In this document: piece after piece, positions 42,368 through 56,016 of the stretch
How the letters are laid out: each line of letters begins with the position of its first letter
Position numbering within the stretch: position 1 is the first letter of the stretch
Assembly: GCA_963921425.1 (NCBI GenBank)
Contig: OY992836.1
Location: forward strand, 14,711,614-14,775,613
Reading direction: 5' to 3'
DNA length: 64,000 nt
Source of the DNA: Dryas octopetala
Lineage: Eukaryota; Streptophyta; Magnoliopsida; Rosales; Rosaceae
Notes under the pieces: model-generated
What the model was told of the DNA's origin: nothing
What the model saw: the letters and a program-made list of their open reading frames with translations, nothing else
Database searches by the model: none
Position numbers and translations under genes: made by a program

Positions 42368-43905
42368 ATGGGGACCTTGGGAAAAGCAATCTACACCGTC
42401 GGAATCTGGATCCGCGAGACCGGCCAAGCCATTGATCGTCTCGGCTGCCGCCTCCAGGGCAACTACTACTTCCAAGAACAGCGTACGTCTCCTCCCTCCT
42501 ATAATTACCCTCCTTCTCCAGCTCCAATTCAATAAACCCTAGCTTTATACACACGCATTACACACAAATTCACAATCTCGATTCTGGGTTCTGCTGCTTT
42601 GTTTATCGAATCGAATTTTGAGACTCACGGAGGTTGTATACTTTGTGATTGCTTTGTTTTAGTGTCGCGGCATCGGACGCTGATGAACGTGTTCGACAAA
42701 TCTCCTGTGGTTGATAAGGAGGCGTTCGTGGCGCCCAGTGCGTCTATTATAGGCCAGGTTCAGGTGGGACGAGGTTCTTCCATATGGTATGGATGCGTTT
42801 TGAGAGGTAAGCTCTCAGTCATCGTCTGTGTCTATGTCGCAATTCAAAGCATACCCATCAATTAATTTGATCATTTGCTCTATAATTTCTGATTCTTGTT
42901 GTTATCAGCATTGAAAAGTAGGCCACGTTGTTGTTAGGATTAAAACAATAATTATGTATTTATTTTTTGGGTTTCTCTGATTGTGATTCCTGGTGTGAAG
43001 GTGATGCTAACAGCATCAGCATTGGCTCTGGAACCAATATACAAGACAATTCCCTTGTCCATGTAGCAAAGTCTAACTTGAGTGGGAAGGTTTTGCCCAC
43101 TATAATTGGAGATAATGTTACCGTAGGTGAGTTACATGTGATCATGTGTGTGTTTCCGGTGATTTTAGCGTAGTCTTGATGTGGGTTTCGTGTAAGGTTC
43201 TTATTCTCATGGTTATGGTTTTCGATATGAACTATACAGGTCACAGTGCTGTCTTGCATGGATGCACCGTGGAGGATGAGGCATTTGTTGGTATGGCTGC
43301 GACCTTGCTTGATGGGGTTCATGTTGAGACACATGCCATGGTTGCTGCTGGAGCCCTTGTAAGGCAGAATACAAGAATCCCCTGCGGAGAGGTTTGTCGA
43401 CCCTCCTTTTATTTGCTTCAAATTTGACAGTTCTACATCTAGTTAGACTAGTCTCTTGCTTTATCTCATATTGTTAGTACAAAACAAAAGCTCACATAGG
43501 AAGTGCATTCGAGTGACTCAGTGAGCTGACATCTTTTAAGTGAATGCAGCTTTCAGTTTGTTTATCCTACATTTGTGACCAACTAGAAATTTTGAAAGTG
43601 GTTGGTTACTGATTATTTAATAACAGGTATGGGGAGGTAATCCCGCAAGGTTCCTGAGGAAGCTCACAGAAGAAGAGATGGCCTTCATCTCCCAGTCAGC
43701 CATAAATTACTCCAACCTGGCTCAGGTTCATGCAGCTGAAAATGCAAAGAGCCTTGATGAGATAGAGTTTGAGAAGGTGCTGCGAAAGAAGTTTGCGCGC
43801 CGTGATGAGGAATATGACTCAATGCTGGGTGTCGTTCGGGAAACACCGCCAGAGATTACTCTTCCTGATAACGTACTGCCAAAACAAGTACCTAAGGCTG
43901 CTTAA
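42368..43905 (+). CDS. mitochondrial gamma carbonic anhydrase (complex I), 5 exons, 271 aa
   Basis: Exons 42368-42482, 42663-42806, 43001-43126, 43240-43391 and 43627-43905 join in frame to a TAA. The N-terminus MGTLGKAIYTVGIWIRETG is typical of plant GAMMA-CA1/CA2. The left-handed beta-helix follows (IIGQVQVGRGSSIWYGCVLRG, then TIIGDNVTVGHSAVLHGC). All three zinc His are present (LVHVAK; GHSAVLHG), with the Arg and Asp of LRGDAN, so this is an active-type CA and not a CA-like (CAL) subunit. It belongs to the matrix-facing carbonic anhydrase domain of respiratory complex I, needed for its assembly. The long helical tail is intact. CA1 versus CA2 cannot be told here. A polyadenylation-type AATAAA lies at 44231. 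Confidence 0.93.
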
Positions 43906-46900
43906 AAGTGTGACTATAAGGATGCTGGTAATGGTACCTTTCTTGAGATTTAGTGTGAGTATTTTGTTTATGTGCGGATTTATGGAGAATGGCTGCTTTA
44001 CATTTCCAATAATTTTGGGGGCCATCTAAAATGGAAGGTCAAACATGGAGTATATTTCTGGCCTATGGCTCTGCTCATCCTTTATGATTGGTCAGCAACT
44101 TCATTTTTTATTTCCGAGAAAAGAACTGCGATAATGGAACATATATGTTTGGATGTTTTCAAAGCATCCTGGAAGGTCCTTTTAGATTTGTAGTTTTGGA
44201 GCTTACTGTCATTTTGCATTTGTTTTATGAAATAAAGAAAGTGAAATCAGGCATCGGAGCCTGCTAGAACCTTTGGTTGAGTGCTATATAGTGGATGGCT
44301 GGATGCGTTTTCTCACTTCTCAGGACCTGTGACTCAAAATCAAAGAGGTCTCTACCTCTATTAAGAAATGAAAAGAGACCTAGACCAAATGAAAGTTTCT
44401 CCCTCTATTAAGAAAATAAAATAAAAACCAGATACGATATATATTCTTTTCTTTTGGTTATTTTTCCCCTTTACCCAAACTTGCTTAGCTTAGAAAGTGA
44501 CCTTGGTAATAGGTTTGAAACTTTGAACAGCAATCTAGGAGAAGCAATAGGTTTTTCTCCTGGTAATCGGGAGAGAGTTTGTGGCATTACATTTATAGCT
44601 GATTAAGCTTGATACAACTCAAATATGAATAACTTGATATTTGACTCAGCTCGACTCATTTTCACATCTCCATAGCATTGTTTGATAAAATGATATTTGC
44701 TCGTGTGTGCTCAACTGCTTATGGGGAAGAGTTGGGGCCTTGGAGCTAATGACCTAAGAGCTTTTGCAGTAACTGGGGTCTTGAGAGAGAGAGCCATGTT
44801 TGCACTGGGTCGATCACCTGGGCAACATGGGCCTTTCTCTAGAGTTGGGCCTCCCCTGGGTCCTTACCTTAAGGAGTGTTTTCCCATTCTAACAGAGCCT
44901 GCTAGACTACTTCTGTGGGCTGGTTTCTGTAGAGCTATTATTGATAACATAGTCATAGTGTACGGCTATCATCATCGTTAAGTTAATAATGACCTTGCTT
45001 AGAGAAAACGAAAAAGTTCAAAAGACCTATTCTATTCTACTACTACTTGCTAACGATATAATTATTACATTATAAGAAAACTAAGGGGCATCTGTTTTCA
45101 AAACTTGAAAGTAAAAGGTGTCCAAGGCCCCTTATGAGTACTGCTACTACTTCTAACATCATGTCTAATTTTTATTGCAATTACTTCTCCAATCCAAAAA
45201 TGTAATAATAAGTTGACAAGTGAGATTGTGAGAACCCAACCTGGTGATCAGAACTTTGAAATGGAACTCATGAGGTCTTGATTCCACACAATGCTCTTCT
45301 TTTCCGCCAATTTTGAATTCTTGGTAGTTGGTATTACACTATTACTTGTACATTTAAACTGTTCCATTTTCAACTGGTCAGGTTAATAGTATTCATTTGT
45401 TTTTTGAACAAAACCCGCTCTCTCTGTTAGTTGACAATCACTTGTAATCTCATTTTCACATAAACTACTTTTATACGATCAACCTACACACACATATATA
45501 TATTGTAGAAAATGTCACATATGACTATCACATAAAAAAATTCTTTCAATTTAATAAATATTTTAAACTCTTAAATCGAGTGTCTACTATACCTTTTGAG
45601 AACTGCAAAACTTTACTATTACAAGTATATTATATCCTTCTGTAACTAATCACTTGATCTAAAATGTGAGATTTACCGTCATTACATGAAATTTTTACTC
45701 ACAACTTTCCATTTGCTTCTTTTTATAAGCCATTCTTCACTATTTTTTCAATAGATATACGACATTCTAAATTTATGTGTCACCCACTAAGCATGCCAAC
45801 CAAGATGACTAGCACGTCTTATACAGACTTCACTTTGTAGAGAGCACCAAGCCTGTATTTGCGCTCTTATTACGGTCTTACCCTCTCTTGTACATTAATA
45901 TTTCATACTATAATGTGTATTCATTAGTATATGCATATTTTTGCATGATTACAAACAAATTCATTATTTAAGAGCAAGAATGATGACCTTTTGTGCTTTG
46001 CTGAATGTGACTGTCATAAAGTGGCAAACACAAGGGCCCAAAAAAGAGAAGAAGAGCCCCCTTCTTTACTGGTATTGGTAATTGGCATGAGGCTTATGGG
46101 AGAGCCAACCCTGGGTTTAATAATTCAAACTTTTGAACAAGATAAAAGAAAAATGTGTCAGAAGTTCAGAACCACCATGCAACTGTTCGAACTTCAAACA
46201 CATTGTATACAACTCGTTTGATAAAGAATTGAAGCAACCCCACATTTTCTTTTCTAATTGTTTAATTATGCTCAAGACCGGACTTGAGATTCAGATGGCC
46301 GAAGTAAATCATACAAATACTGACCTCGAGTCTGGAGATGAATATTAATGTGATTTTATTTTATAAGGGATCGATAAAATTTAAGAATTCTAAATATTTA
46401 AAGAACCAAAGTGTTTGTCTCATTTGTTAATTTTCATGAATCACGAGTCATGAGCCTCTTATGTAACAAATGGATATCGTTTTAGTTTTATTAGTAAAAA
46501 AAATGATGAACATAACAAAATAAAAGTAATTTAAAATATATAACGTAATTTAAAAAGTAAAATGAATTAAAATAAGTTTCGAAACAAAATCCGACACACA
46601 CGATATAATGATATAACTTAGGTGATATGAGCATAATTAAGGCTTTTATTAATTTGCAACATTTCTTTGAATCTTTGAACCAGGAAAAGCAATGAATTTT
46701 ACCTGTAAGAAAAGGAGAAGCTGCTTGACAGGCCATACGGGGACAAGTGCCAAAGTAATCAAAAGAAGATACGGTCCATGTTTGGCTAATAAATTACTAA
46801 ATTCACATTCGGATTCCCAGAACCTTGTTTTATTGTTTTAATCCTTTTTTTTATTTTTTATTTTTTATTTTTTTTGTCCTGCTTTCAGACAGAGAGAGAC

Positions 46901-49780
46901 AGACAGTGTTGTTTCTTTGGAATATGAATCTTAGGCAGGTCTTCAAAAGAAGAACATGGTTTTCTTTATTTTTAGTTGGGTATCTTAAAAATAATAATAT
47001 TTGCTGCCCAGCAAGCTTTATGGGTCTTTATAAAAAAAAAAAAATAATAATAAAATATAAAAAAACATATTCAAGTAACAATGGGAGCTTGTGCTTGCTT
47101 CTTTGTAAAGATTGTATTTCATTAACATACTCATGGGCCAAAATTCCACTTTCGCCCTTACCTTTATGGATCGAGATTCCTTATTTGTTTTCATTTGATT
47201 CTTAATGTTTTTTTTTTTTTTTTTTTTCATCTTTTGATTCTTAATGTTAATTCTGTATTATAAATCTAAGGACATGTAAGTAAAAGAAGAAATAAATTCA
47301 AAATATTTTTTGAGTGTGTAATTATATTTAAGGATATGCGTGGTGTCATACTCATAGTTATTAAATTTTTTATACATAATTAGGATTTTTTTTTTTTTCT
47401 GATTGGGATAATTAGAATTGGACAAGTATATCAAAGAATCCAAAAAATGTCATCTTGGTGATAAGTACTTAACTACCAGTGACAATTGAATCAAGTAGTA
47501 CAAAACTTTTATTATGAAAATTGTTAAAGCGATTTATTGTCAATCTACACATCAACTAGTGATTGTCTGACAATCATTCATGTGTAAAATTCATTATAAG
47601 ATCTAAAGACAAGTAACACTGTAACAGTGCTAGCTTGTGATTGTCCTCATTTTCTGTTGCAGGAGTGAGCAGTTGAGCTTAATGCTTCTACTGCTGCCAG
47701 GGCCATGTTAATAATTAGCCCCAAGGTCAATTTGAAGGCAAATTGGTGCAACCAATTTGAATGATTGGCTTTGGCCCCCCACAACATTGAGCCAGGAGGA
47801 CTAATTGCCTCACTCTCTGTGAACAGCTTGGCTTATAATTAATGCCATAATCTAATGTCTCCATCAAAACCCTTCAAATTGTGGGGAAAGCATCAAAGCA
47901 CACACATTGCATGCATATAAATTATCCACATTAAATTGCTCCAACTACCACTCTTTGATGGGTTGTTTATGCATTTTTAATGTTGACACCTAATTTTTGC
48001 TTGCAAGCTGTTGACAAAACTTTATTCCTTGATGATTGGATGAATTTAAAAGTGGTGGATTAGGTAGAGAATATAAAAACAAAATTGGGTTTCAATGCTT
48101 TTCTTTGTTGCAATTTGTGTTGGGAATATTATTGTACATGAGCAATTTCCAAAGTTGATGATGATTTTTGTGTCAAATTATGAGAAATATCTAAGACAGT
48201 TTTCCATTTTCTAAGTGAAATCTTCTCAATCACACCTTAAAAAAAAAGAAAATCCAATGCCCAAAACTCATACATCAACTCTATGGTTTATTAACAAATT
48301 CATTCCAATTTCACGTTATCGTTGATTGCTTGATTAGCAATCCTCTTGTAAACCATGGTTATGCATTAATGTTTTTACACTATTGGAAATCTGCATTGTA
48401 AATTTGATGTTTCTCTTTATGCAATATGAAAGCTCTTTTCTAACCAACATTTTTTACACTATTGTGAAAGCTTGTCATGTGACTCATGTCTTAAATTATG
48501 ATTGTTATATTTATTCAAAGAGGGGAAAGTGAAAAGTTGAACTTTATTCTTAGATATATAGCCTATGAAAATGTTCTAGTACTATGTACCCTACTAAATT
48601 ATGAACGTATTAACTCTTTTGAAGTTGGTATAAGTGGTGAGGGTATGTAAGATAATGAGGTAGGTTTTGAATATGTTGAGAGTAAACTTTAAGCGCTCTA
48701 CTTTAAAGTTGTACTCCACTAAATTACAATTGTACAATTAATTATTAGTATTTCAATTGAAAAGACTGTAAATTATCAACAATGCACTCAAGTTCGATCT
48801 TTCTTTATAACTAAAAAAATATATAAAATTGTACAAATAAATAAAAACTTCTAAATGGCCCATGTGTAACTCTCTCTTAAGTATTTATTTTTGGATTAAA
48901 AATCAACCGTCCACAACTATTGATCAATTGACGATGGACTAAAGCGTGTTGTAAGATCATCACAAGCAAACATCTATTCTATTTTCTTCTCAACTTGACT
49001 GTTGTAAACTTGTAACAATAAAAAAACTCGTTAAAGTACATTGTTGATTGGTGTAAAATCTACGTAAATCGACAGCCCGCACTTAGATTACTGACCCATG
49101 ATATTCTCCTCCAAACAAAACATGACAAACCATCTTTCGCCAAATCGAATCAAATGATGTCATTTAATACCTAAAAACTCCTACCACTACCTCAAACTAC
49201 AGCCTCTACCATTCCTAAAGGGGCAGTCTAAGAGAAAATCTCAAAAACTCAGGACCACCACCATTCGGTCCATTCTAATAATTTTACAAATAGAAGTAGC
49301 TAGTTGCTTGTTGATGGCCAACTTTTTTGCCATTGAAGTTGATGATATTTACAACCTCACCCCACAAATAGTCAAATACCACCAAACAAGGGGTGTCCAC
49401 AAGGCACAAGCGTACACATACCCAAGTCCTTGCCAAACCATGAAACGACCCTTGTGTGGGGAACCAGGTTAGGTCTTCGTACCCAAATTGGGACAGTTCG
49501 GTTGGGCACTTGGACGCATAGGACGATATCAGAGATTCGAACCCAATATAAAAATACCCAAATTCCCAATGGCACTTTGTCACCGGTTACCGGATAAACC
49601 GGTCATTCCAAAATTGAAAATTTCAAAAGGAAAAAGAAAATTCGTCATGCAAAAAATGCAGTACAATTATACGAGTCCTTTTCCGTCATTTCACACTTTT
49701 CCTTTTATTTTCCTCTTTCGTCGTCCTCTTTCTGAGTTCTGAGGAGTCCTCAGACTCTGCAGCAGAGACTCAGCTGCAGT
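43906..49780. other. gene-poor interval (5.9 kb)
   Basis: I recognise no gene here. It holds the 3' end of the carbonic anhydrase gene, long AT-rich tracts and many homopolymer runs (for example T runs at 47211-47227 and 47389-47399). ORFs such as 44697-44981 and 46825-47205 have no known relatives and poor composition. The block at 47640-47830 is less AT-rich than its surroundings. The right end (49440-49780) is the upstream region of the auxilin-like gene. Confidence 0.45.
47739..47759. repeat. perfect 9-bp inverted repeat, 3-base loop
   Basis: CAAATTGGT-gca-ACCAATTTG. It is short and sits in a moderately GC-rich island of otherwise AT-rich DNA. No function is assigned. Confidence 0.8.
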
Positions 49781-49796
49781 AGAGAGAGAGAGAGAG
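49781..49796 (+). repeat. (AG)8 microsatellite in the auxilin-like 5' leader
   Basis: Eight AG units about 90 bp before the ATG at 49886, probably transcribed as part of the leader. Confidence 0.8.
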
Positions 49797-49885
49797 AAAA
49801 CGGAGCGAAGAAAGCCAAACGGTTCAAAAAGCAAACCCTAGGAGGCCAGGAGTAGGAAATTTTTTCATTTTCATTTTTTTTTATC

Positions 49886-52800
49886 ATGGAGAATCTTTCG
49901 CATACTCGCCATCCAAACAGGTCGTCTTCGAAAATGATCAACAATGGCGGCTTTTTGGCCAAGACGCTTTACGACGACGTTTACGGAGGCCCGCCAAAGT
50001 TTGGCCTTTCGTCTCTCTCGCCTCGCCTGGAGGACTACAGCGAGATTTTTGGGAGCTTCCACGCGTCACGCGCTTCCTCGATTCCGGTGCTGGATGTTCC
50101 CGCCGTCGACGAGAACGAGGTCTTCTTCGATGTGCGGAGCTCCGGCTTCGACTACAGCGAGGTCTTCGGAGGCTTCAACGGTCTGGATTTCGCGGTCTCC
50201 TACGATGACTTGGTTAGCCAATCCAAGGGTGGAGATTGTGATGTTGATGATGATTCCTCTGACGAAGCTTGGTATGATCATGCATTTATTTGCTCTTAAG
50301 TTGTTAGCTTTTGGTACTTTCATTGCTTAATTCCTAGTCAAATGTGTGGAGAATGTGTTTTTAAAGTAAATTTTTTTACCTGAAATGTGTGGATAATTAC
50401 TGTGTAGCAGCTACATGTGAGCTCGTTGAACAATGTCTATGGTTTTTAGCATTTTGGGGAACACATATATTTGTTTCAATGTTTTGGGTTTTAAGTCGAA
50501 CTAGGTGACCAAAACAAAGAAGCCTTGTAGATTAAGGTATATGGGCAAATTTTGACGAGGTAATTGACAGCCAGTGAAAACTGTGATCTGGGGCTTTTTG
50601 GGTTCAATAAGTTAGAAAAAATGTCTAAAGGGAGGTTTTTAATTTAAAAAAATTGGGTTGTAAGTAAATTTTTGACCTCTCTGATAGTAAATGAGGCTAA
50701 CTAATGTGTGTAACTGGGCTTCGAGATTAACTTTTCTGTTGGGATCTCTGGGTGGTTTTGGTTCAAGGTTGTGACACAAACCTGGGCTCAACACCTTTGC
50801 TCTACTCCTCTTCTTGAAAAACTTCTTGATCTTAATGGCCATTGCAGACCGGAAGTCTAACAATTTACCACCTATACAAAAATATGTACCAATCTTGCTG
50901 AATGAGCGTCTTTACACATGAAAATGTTGAAGAATTAAGAAACCTAACTGTTTTGTCTATATTTGTTTTATTAAATGAGGAAAAGAAGTTGTTTTACCTA
51001 ATTTGAGCGTAGCAATGTTAGAATTTGATGTTAGAATATGTTTGTCTTGCTTCCTCGTTCATAGGACTCCTGCAGAATCTGGGTCTCTATCAGAAGGGTC
51101 AGATCATTCTGGCAAGAACCAGTACCAGTGCTCTTCAAATGGAGATCCTTACCTGTCCTTTGATGGAAGTACAGAGTTCAACATGTCATATCATAAAGCT
51201 CAACAAAGCAATGAAGGTTCTTTGAATGGGATGAAACATGTAAGCCAGGTACATGTCGTCCCTGGGTATTCATTTGTGCTAGATGAAATCACTCCCTCGC
51301 AACAGACAGAAAATGAGAATCCAATCTTCCACGTGATTGATGATAGCAAGTTATATATGAACTATAATGCGGAAATGGTGAATGAAAAGCATCTCAAAAA
51401 GACTCTGTCACACCCACCTAATGGTAGTTCTGGTGGACACACATTTGGAGACAACCGTAAACCTGAAAGAGGATATGTTAGAAACAGTCCTCATCAAAAA
51501 GAGCCGTTTGTAACTATATTGGACATAAATCTTAGAACTCAGCCCTCTCAATTGCCACCACCCTCTCGACCACCGCCCATACTCGATGGAAGCAGTGGAG
51601 ATTCTGGTAGATTGTCTTCAAATTCTAACACTGTTGCTTCTGACAGGACTACAGGTGATAGTTCTCCCCCTTTCTTTGATGTACAGGTAGATGCAAGTTC
51701 ATCTGCTGCAGCCTCTGCAGCAGCTATGAAAGAAGCAATGGAGAAAGCTAAAGTACAATTGAAAAGTGCAAAAGAGTTAATGAAGAGGAAGAAAGAGGGT
51801 TTACAAAGCCATACAAAATCGAGGTCAAAGAAAGAAATAAAAGAGAAGGAAGGAAAGGTGGGTAAGATTGTTGATGGTTCCAATAGTATGAAAGATGATA
51901 GAGTGCAGGGCAGTTCTAAAAGGGAAGACAGTGGGATGAAATTTTCTGTTAGGGAGGGAAGGCAAAAGGTTTTGAAGGCATCCAGAGAAGTTCCAGAAGC
52001 TTTAGAAGATGAAAAATCTCTAAACGTGGCTGGAAATTTTTCACAAGAGAAGTATGGGAAGGGATCCTGGTCATCTCAAGGGTCTTTTAAAATTGATGAA
52101 GCTAGTGAATGGCAAGAAGCGACGCAATATTTTGAATTGGTGGCATTACATGAGTCCAAAAAGGCTTTTGAGCAGGCAAACAAAGAAAAGATTTTGATTC
52201 AGAACACAAAAAGTCATGAGTCTAGGCAGAAAGATAAGGCAACCATGAAAGCATTGGAGCAGCAAGAAGAAAATGGTAGGAAAGTAAGAGCAGTTATAGA
52301 AGATCACAATGTGGAAGAACTTGAGAAGAAACCTCATGGATGGGAGGAATGCAATGTAAGATCAAAAGCTACTAAGGAGGCACACAGGCGAAAAGAGCAT
52401 GAGAAAAAGGTAAAAGTGGCTCAAGAAATTTGTGAGAAGGCACAGAATGAGATGAGCTCTATAATGGGCAAGCTGCCTGCGGAACCTGAGAAGCAAAGAG
52501 ATGGATCTGAAAAGTCAGAAAAACATGGCAACATGGTAGAGGTTCAAGATAAAGAAAGTAAGTTCAAACTTAAGCAGGCTAGAATGAAGGAAAATGAAGC
52601 AAAGTTGAAAGAAAATGATAAAAGAATTAGAAGTGAGAAAAGACTCGAGGAATCTTGTGGAAGGGAAGACTTTGAAAATAGACAAAAAGAAGCTTTGGAG
52701 GAGGAAGAGAATGAAAGAAGGCTTGAAGAGGCATTTAAACAAGCAGAAAATGAGAAGAGACTGAAGAAGGTTCTTGAGCAGGAAGAAAATGAGAAGAGGT

Positions 52801-55800
52801 TAAAGGAGGTTCTTGAGCAGGTAGAAAATGAGAAGAGGCTGAAAAAGGCTCTTGAGTTGCAAGAAAATGAGAAGAAATTGAAAGAGGCTCTTGAGTTGCA
52901 AGAAAATGAGAAGAAATTAAAAGAGGCTCTTGAGTTGGAAAAGAAGAAGAAACAGGAAGAGGCTACTCAAAGAGAAGAAAATGAGAGGCGGCTGAAAGAA
53001 GCTGTTGAGAGGGAAGAATATGATAAGAGGCAAAAGGGTGCCCATGAAAGAGAGGAAAATGAGCAGAGACATAAAATGGCTAATGCTTGCGAACAGCAAT
53101 ATGACATAACAAGATTAAAGGTAGCTCAGAACAAAGAAGGAAATGAGAGAAGATTAAAAGAAGCATTTCAGCAAGTAGAAACTGAAAACACATTAGAAGA
53201 GGCTAGAGGGTCAGAAAAGACTGAGAAGACTGTTGAAGGTGCTGGTAACTGGGAAGAACTGAAGGTCCTAAACAAGACACATGTGGGAACAGAGTGGAAT
53301 GAAAATGGTCAGGAACTACGTTCGGTTAAAGGAACACTGCCCATGGAAGGGGAGCATCTCATGGTATCTGATGAGACATGTAACCAGGATTGTAATAAGA
53401 ACTGTCAAGCAACTCGAATGGCTAACAAGAAAGATGAAAACAGTGAAGCAATGGAAGTAACTCAGCAGGCCCCTGCTACTGGAAATAATGGAGGGCAAAG
53501 GACTGAATACAAAAATAGTGGTACACAACCAGAAGTAGTTGAACCAGTTAGTGTGTTGATTGATTTAAAATTCAAAGCATCTGGTGTGTCCCACGAGGAT
53601 TTGGAAAATGGAGAGAACCAGTTCAGAAGGGGAGATGCTAATGAGTCTCTTCCCTTAGATGACAGTGAGGAGAAAGCAGGGGAAGAAATTAGTACTGAAC
53701 CTAAAGTTAGCAAAAGGGAATTGGAGGGATTTGAAGTGGCAGATCTTCCGGTTGTTGAAAAGTTCAAAGCATTTGTCATGGTCCAAGGAGATATAGAACA
53801 TGAAAAGAGCCAATTAAGAATGGAAGATGCCTATGAGTCAATTCCTTTAGACAACCACGTGAAGAAGGCAGGAGATGCTGGCACTGACATTGGACAACCA
53901 CATATTGAGAAATTTAGGAGTACCTCTCGACTGGACCTTGATCATGAAACTCAAAAGAAGGAAGTTGCTCAGGAATGGAAAGAGAGAGAAAAGGACTTGA
54001 AGCAAGCAGCCTCAAATCGGGAAGAAAACTTGACACCTGAACGGGTAAAAGAGTTTGTTGAAAATAAGAGGAAAACAGACGCAGCTCATCCAGCTATGGC
54101 AGAAGTAAACAGCCAGAAATCATCTCAGCAGGTTAATGCAGGCCAGGTGCCAGAGAGAAAAGAGAAGAATGTTAAAGAAACCCTTAAAAATGGGGAGAAA
54201 GAAATTGAAAGGTTGAAAAGAGAGAGAGAGTTTGAAAATGATCGCCTCAGAAAGATGGAGGAAGAAAGAGAAAGGGAGAGGGAAAGAGAAAAAGATAGGA
54301 TGGCTGTTGATAAAGCAACACTTGAAGCTCGTGAATGGGCATATGTGGAAGTTCGTGAGAGGGCAGAAAGGGCTGCTGTGGAGAGAGCGACAGCTGAAGC
54401 TCGACAAAGAGCAATGACAGAGGCTCGTGAAAGATTAGAGAAGGCATGTGCAGAGGCCAAGGAGAAGTCATTGGCAGGGAAGGCAGCTATGGAGGCCAGG
54501 CTCAAGGCAGAACGGGCTGCAGTAGAGAGAGCAACTGCAGAGGCTCGAGAGCGTGCTGCAGAAAAATTAATGGCTGACAGGGCTGCTTTTGAGGCAAGAG
54601 AACGAGTCCAAAGATCTGTTTCTGATAAATTCGCTGCTTCTTCTAGAAATAACGGGCTGAGACAGTGCTATTCATCCTCGGTTAGTATTCTTTTGTCCAC
54701 TGGATTTCTCCCCCTTTTAATGAATGCATTTTCTCTAACAGCAATCTGAAATGGCTGTTAATTTCATAGGATCTACAGGACCCTCAATTTCAGAGCACCG
54801 GGGGTTCAAGATATCCATATTCCTCAATTTATGGTGGTATGTGTTTTTTAATGCTCCAAGGGTTATTTCATGCAAATATTTTTCAAAATTCTCATCAATT
54901 TCCATCGATGTTTGACTTAAGCTTGGTTGGTTCTAGACTAATGGTCTTTTCTGAAACTTTCTATTACACAGAGAGATATGAGGGAGTTGAAGGTGAATCA
55001 GCTCAAAGGTGTAAAGCTAGACTAGAGAGGCATGCTAGAACGGCTGAACGAGCGGTATGATTTTAAATCATTTATAATCTGTGTGTGATATTGTCTGTCT
55101 ATACATACCATTATAATTCCGAGCTTTCTGGCACTGGTTCAGGCAAAAGCTCTTGCAGAGAAGAATATGCGTGATCTACTTGCACAAAGAGAACAAGCAG
55201 AGAGAAATGTAATTATTCTCTACACTAATTTCTGGAACATCAAACTGTTGTTGCATTTCTATCTGATTCACTTGGATCTAATTCTGTTTGTAGAGATTTG
55301 CTGAGACTCTGGATGCGGATGTCAAGAGGTGGTCAAGTGGAAAAGAGGGGAACTTGCGTGCATTACTTTCAACCTTGCAATATGTAGGTGTTTTTTAACT
55401 GGATGTGTTTTGGCATCATGGCATCATGGCATCATAAAATTTTAAATTTACCTCAAATTCTCAAGTGCAACTTGTCTGTTGATATCTACTATATAACTAT
55501 TGTAGTTAGAAATAAATGCATTCTTCATGAACCTCCTTTATTGTTTGAACTTGATCTTAATAAAAATTCAGTCTATAGAGTGAGGCTCTAGCGGGGGTTA
55601 CTTGAACTAATTTTTATTCACTGGCAGATCCTTGGGCCTGATAGTGGTTGGCAGCCTATTCCCTTAACAGAAGTCATAACTGCTGCTGCTGTAAAGAAAG
55701 CTTACAGGAAAGCCACTCTTTGTGTCCATCCTGACAAATTACAACAACGGGGTGCAAGTATTCAACAGAAGTACATATGTGAAAAGGTTTTCGATCTTCT

Positions 55801-56016
55801 AAAGGTGTGTTAAAGTCCATTTTCTTTTGTGGCTTGATATATGAGTTTAGAACAAGAACTGGTGGGACATTTTTCAAAGTATTATATGTGTGTGTGTGTG
55901 GGTGTGTGCAAAAGCTTTATAACCAGCTTGACTTCCTCCTTCACTTGTCTTATTTGGTTGGTTGGTCTGTTTCACTACAGGAAGCTTGGACCAAATTCAA
56001 CTCAGAAGAGCGGTAG
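49886..56016 (+). CDS. AUL1: auxilin-like J-domain protein (AUL1 type), 8 exons, 1506 aa
   Basis: Exons 49886-50271, 51065-54680, 54770-54836, 54972-55054, 55143-55208, 55294-55383, 55628-55804 and 55981-56016 join in frame to a TAG. The N-terminus ([38 protein letters not shown]) has the plant auxilin-like pattern. The 3.6-kb exon 2 encodes a very long Glu/Lys/Arg-rich coiled coil (about residues 350-850 and again 1120-1330) with a 13-residue repeat. The C-terminal J domain (about 1437-1506) keeps HPD at 1470-1472 ([11 protein letters not shown]) and ends [11 protein letters not shown]. Such proteins recruit Hsc70 to strip clathrin from vesicles. The J-domain exons were later copied 6.3 kb downstream. 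Confidence 0.93.
52710..52945 (+). repeat. 39-bp coding minisatellite in the auxilin-like gene (13-aa unit)
   Basis: Five to six units of the type [13 protein letters not shown]. The last repeats (starting ggct at 52847, 52886 and 52925) are nearly identical at DNA level, which suggests recent slippage or unequal exchange. The frame is kept because 39 is a multiple of three. Confidence 0.85.

Noticed and set aside
47640-47830. Possible microRNA precursor (gccaggaggactaattgcc resembles miR390/miR169 only loosely)
   Set aside because: No convincing opposite arm of the right size, and the match to known mature miRNAs is poor.
54120-54505. Two long minus-strand ORFs
   Set aside because: Antisense shadows of the Glu/Lys/Arg-rich auxilin-like exon; their Phe/Leu/Ser composition is the complement of GAA/AAG codons.
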